This document shows, in pieces, positions 5,175 through 5,210 of a DNA stretch of 5,210 nt. The translations under genes and the position numbers were made by a program. A model generated the notes under the pieces. That model searched no databases. It had not been told where the DNA came from and saw only the letters and a program-made list of their open reading frames with translations. Positions within the stretch are counted from its first letter, which is position 1. Each line of letters starts with the position of its first letter. Location of the stretch: assembly GCA_021814085.1 (NCBI GenBank), contig JAKAJA010000151.1, forward strand, positions 1-5,210. Direction: 5' to 3'. Source of the stretch: Acidobacteriota bacterium (GTDB taxonomy: Bacteria > Acidobacteriota > UBA4820 > DSQY01).

Positions 5175-5210
5175 TCACTTCTTCGTGATGACTTGGAGCC
5201 CCGGAAGTTC
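5175..5210 (-). CDS. Possible C-terminus of a convergent gene (partial, cut by window edge)
   Basis: Read on the minus strand from the right edge, one frame gives ELPGLQVITKK followed by TGA (5177-5175). The dilysine ending and the position facing a plus-strand terminator fit the tail of a convergent gene. The codons are GC-rich and ordinary. Eleven residues are too few to identify a family or to rule out a chance open frame. The roughly 100 bases between this stop and the LysM terminator hold no recognised gene and no intrinsic terminator for the minus strand. Confidence 0.3.
   Translation of the reverse strand, partial: ELPGLQVITKK

Noticed and set aside
5158..5189. TTCGTGAT repeated at 5158-5165 and 5182-5189
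   Set aside because: Eight bases and only two copies, with no further copies seen; not distinguishable from chance and not an att site or CRISPR-like array.

Overview
The window is GC-rich (low-to-mid 60s % by eye) and densely coding, with sigma70-type promoters, Shine-Dalgarno sites and an intrinsic terminator, so it is bacterial. The mix of a cytosolic leukotriene-A4-hydrolase-type M1 aminopeptidase, a long CTC-form bL25 and a secreted LysM protein with an unusual C-terminal half would suit a Gram-negative-type lineage such as Acidobacteriota. That placement is an inference; no rRNA or other decisive marker is present.

Layout. (1) Positions 1-1770, minus strand: an M1 metallopeptidase closely matching the LTA4H family. 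Its 590 visible codons run off the left edge, probably missing only the last few residues and the stop. (2) Positions 1771-1972: a 202-base divergent intergenic region with a strong promoter for the plus-strand genes, a perfect 12-bp palindrome over its -10 box, and a 5'-UTR hairpin. (3) Positions 1973-3325: rplY (bL25/CTC) and pth (peptidyl-tRNA hydrolase), a translation operon with a 12-base gap, both genes in the same reading frame. (4) Positions 3326-3578: an intergenic region with a stem-loop after pth and two promoter candidates facing right. (5) Positions 3579-5012: an exported LysM protein whose C-terminal half looks like two copies of one module, the second split by a polar insert. 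(6) Positions 5046-5073: a textbook intrinsic terminator. (7) Positions 5074-5210: mostly non-coding, possibly with the last 11 codons of a convergent minus-strand gene.

How the genes work together. bL25 and Pth both serve translation (5S rRNA binding in the 50S subunit; recycling of peptidyl-tRNA). The aminopeptidase could act on cytosolic peptides but is transcribed separately. The LysM protein acts outside the cytoplasmic membrane and has its own promoter and terminator. I see no mobile element, CRISPR array, tRNA, rRNA or defence system. The least understood item is the C-terminal half of the LysM protein; the rest is mostly ordinary housekeeping with some regulatory details worth checking.
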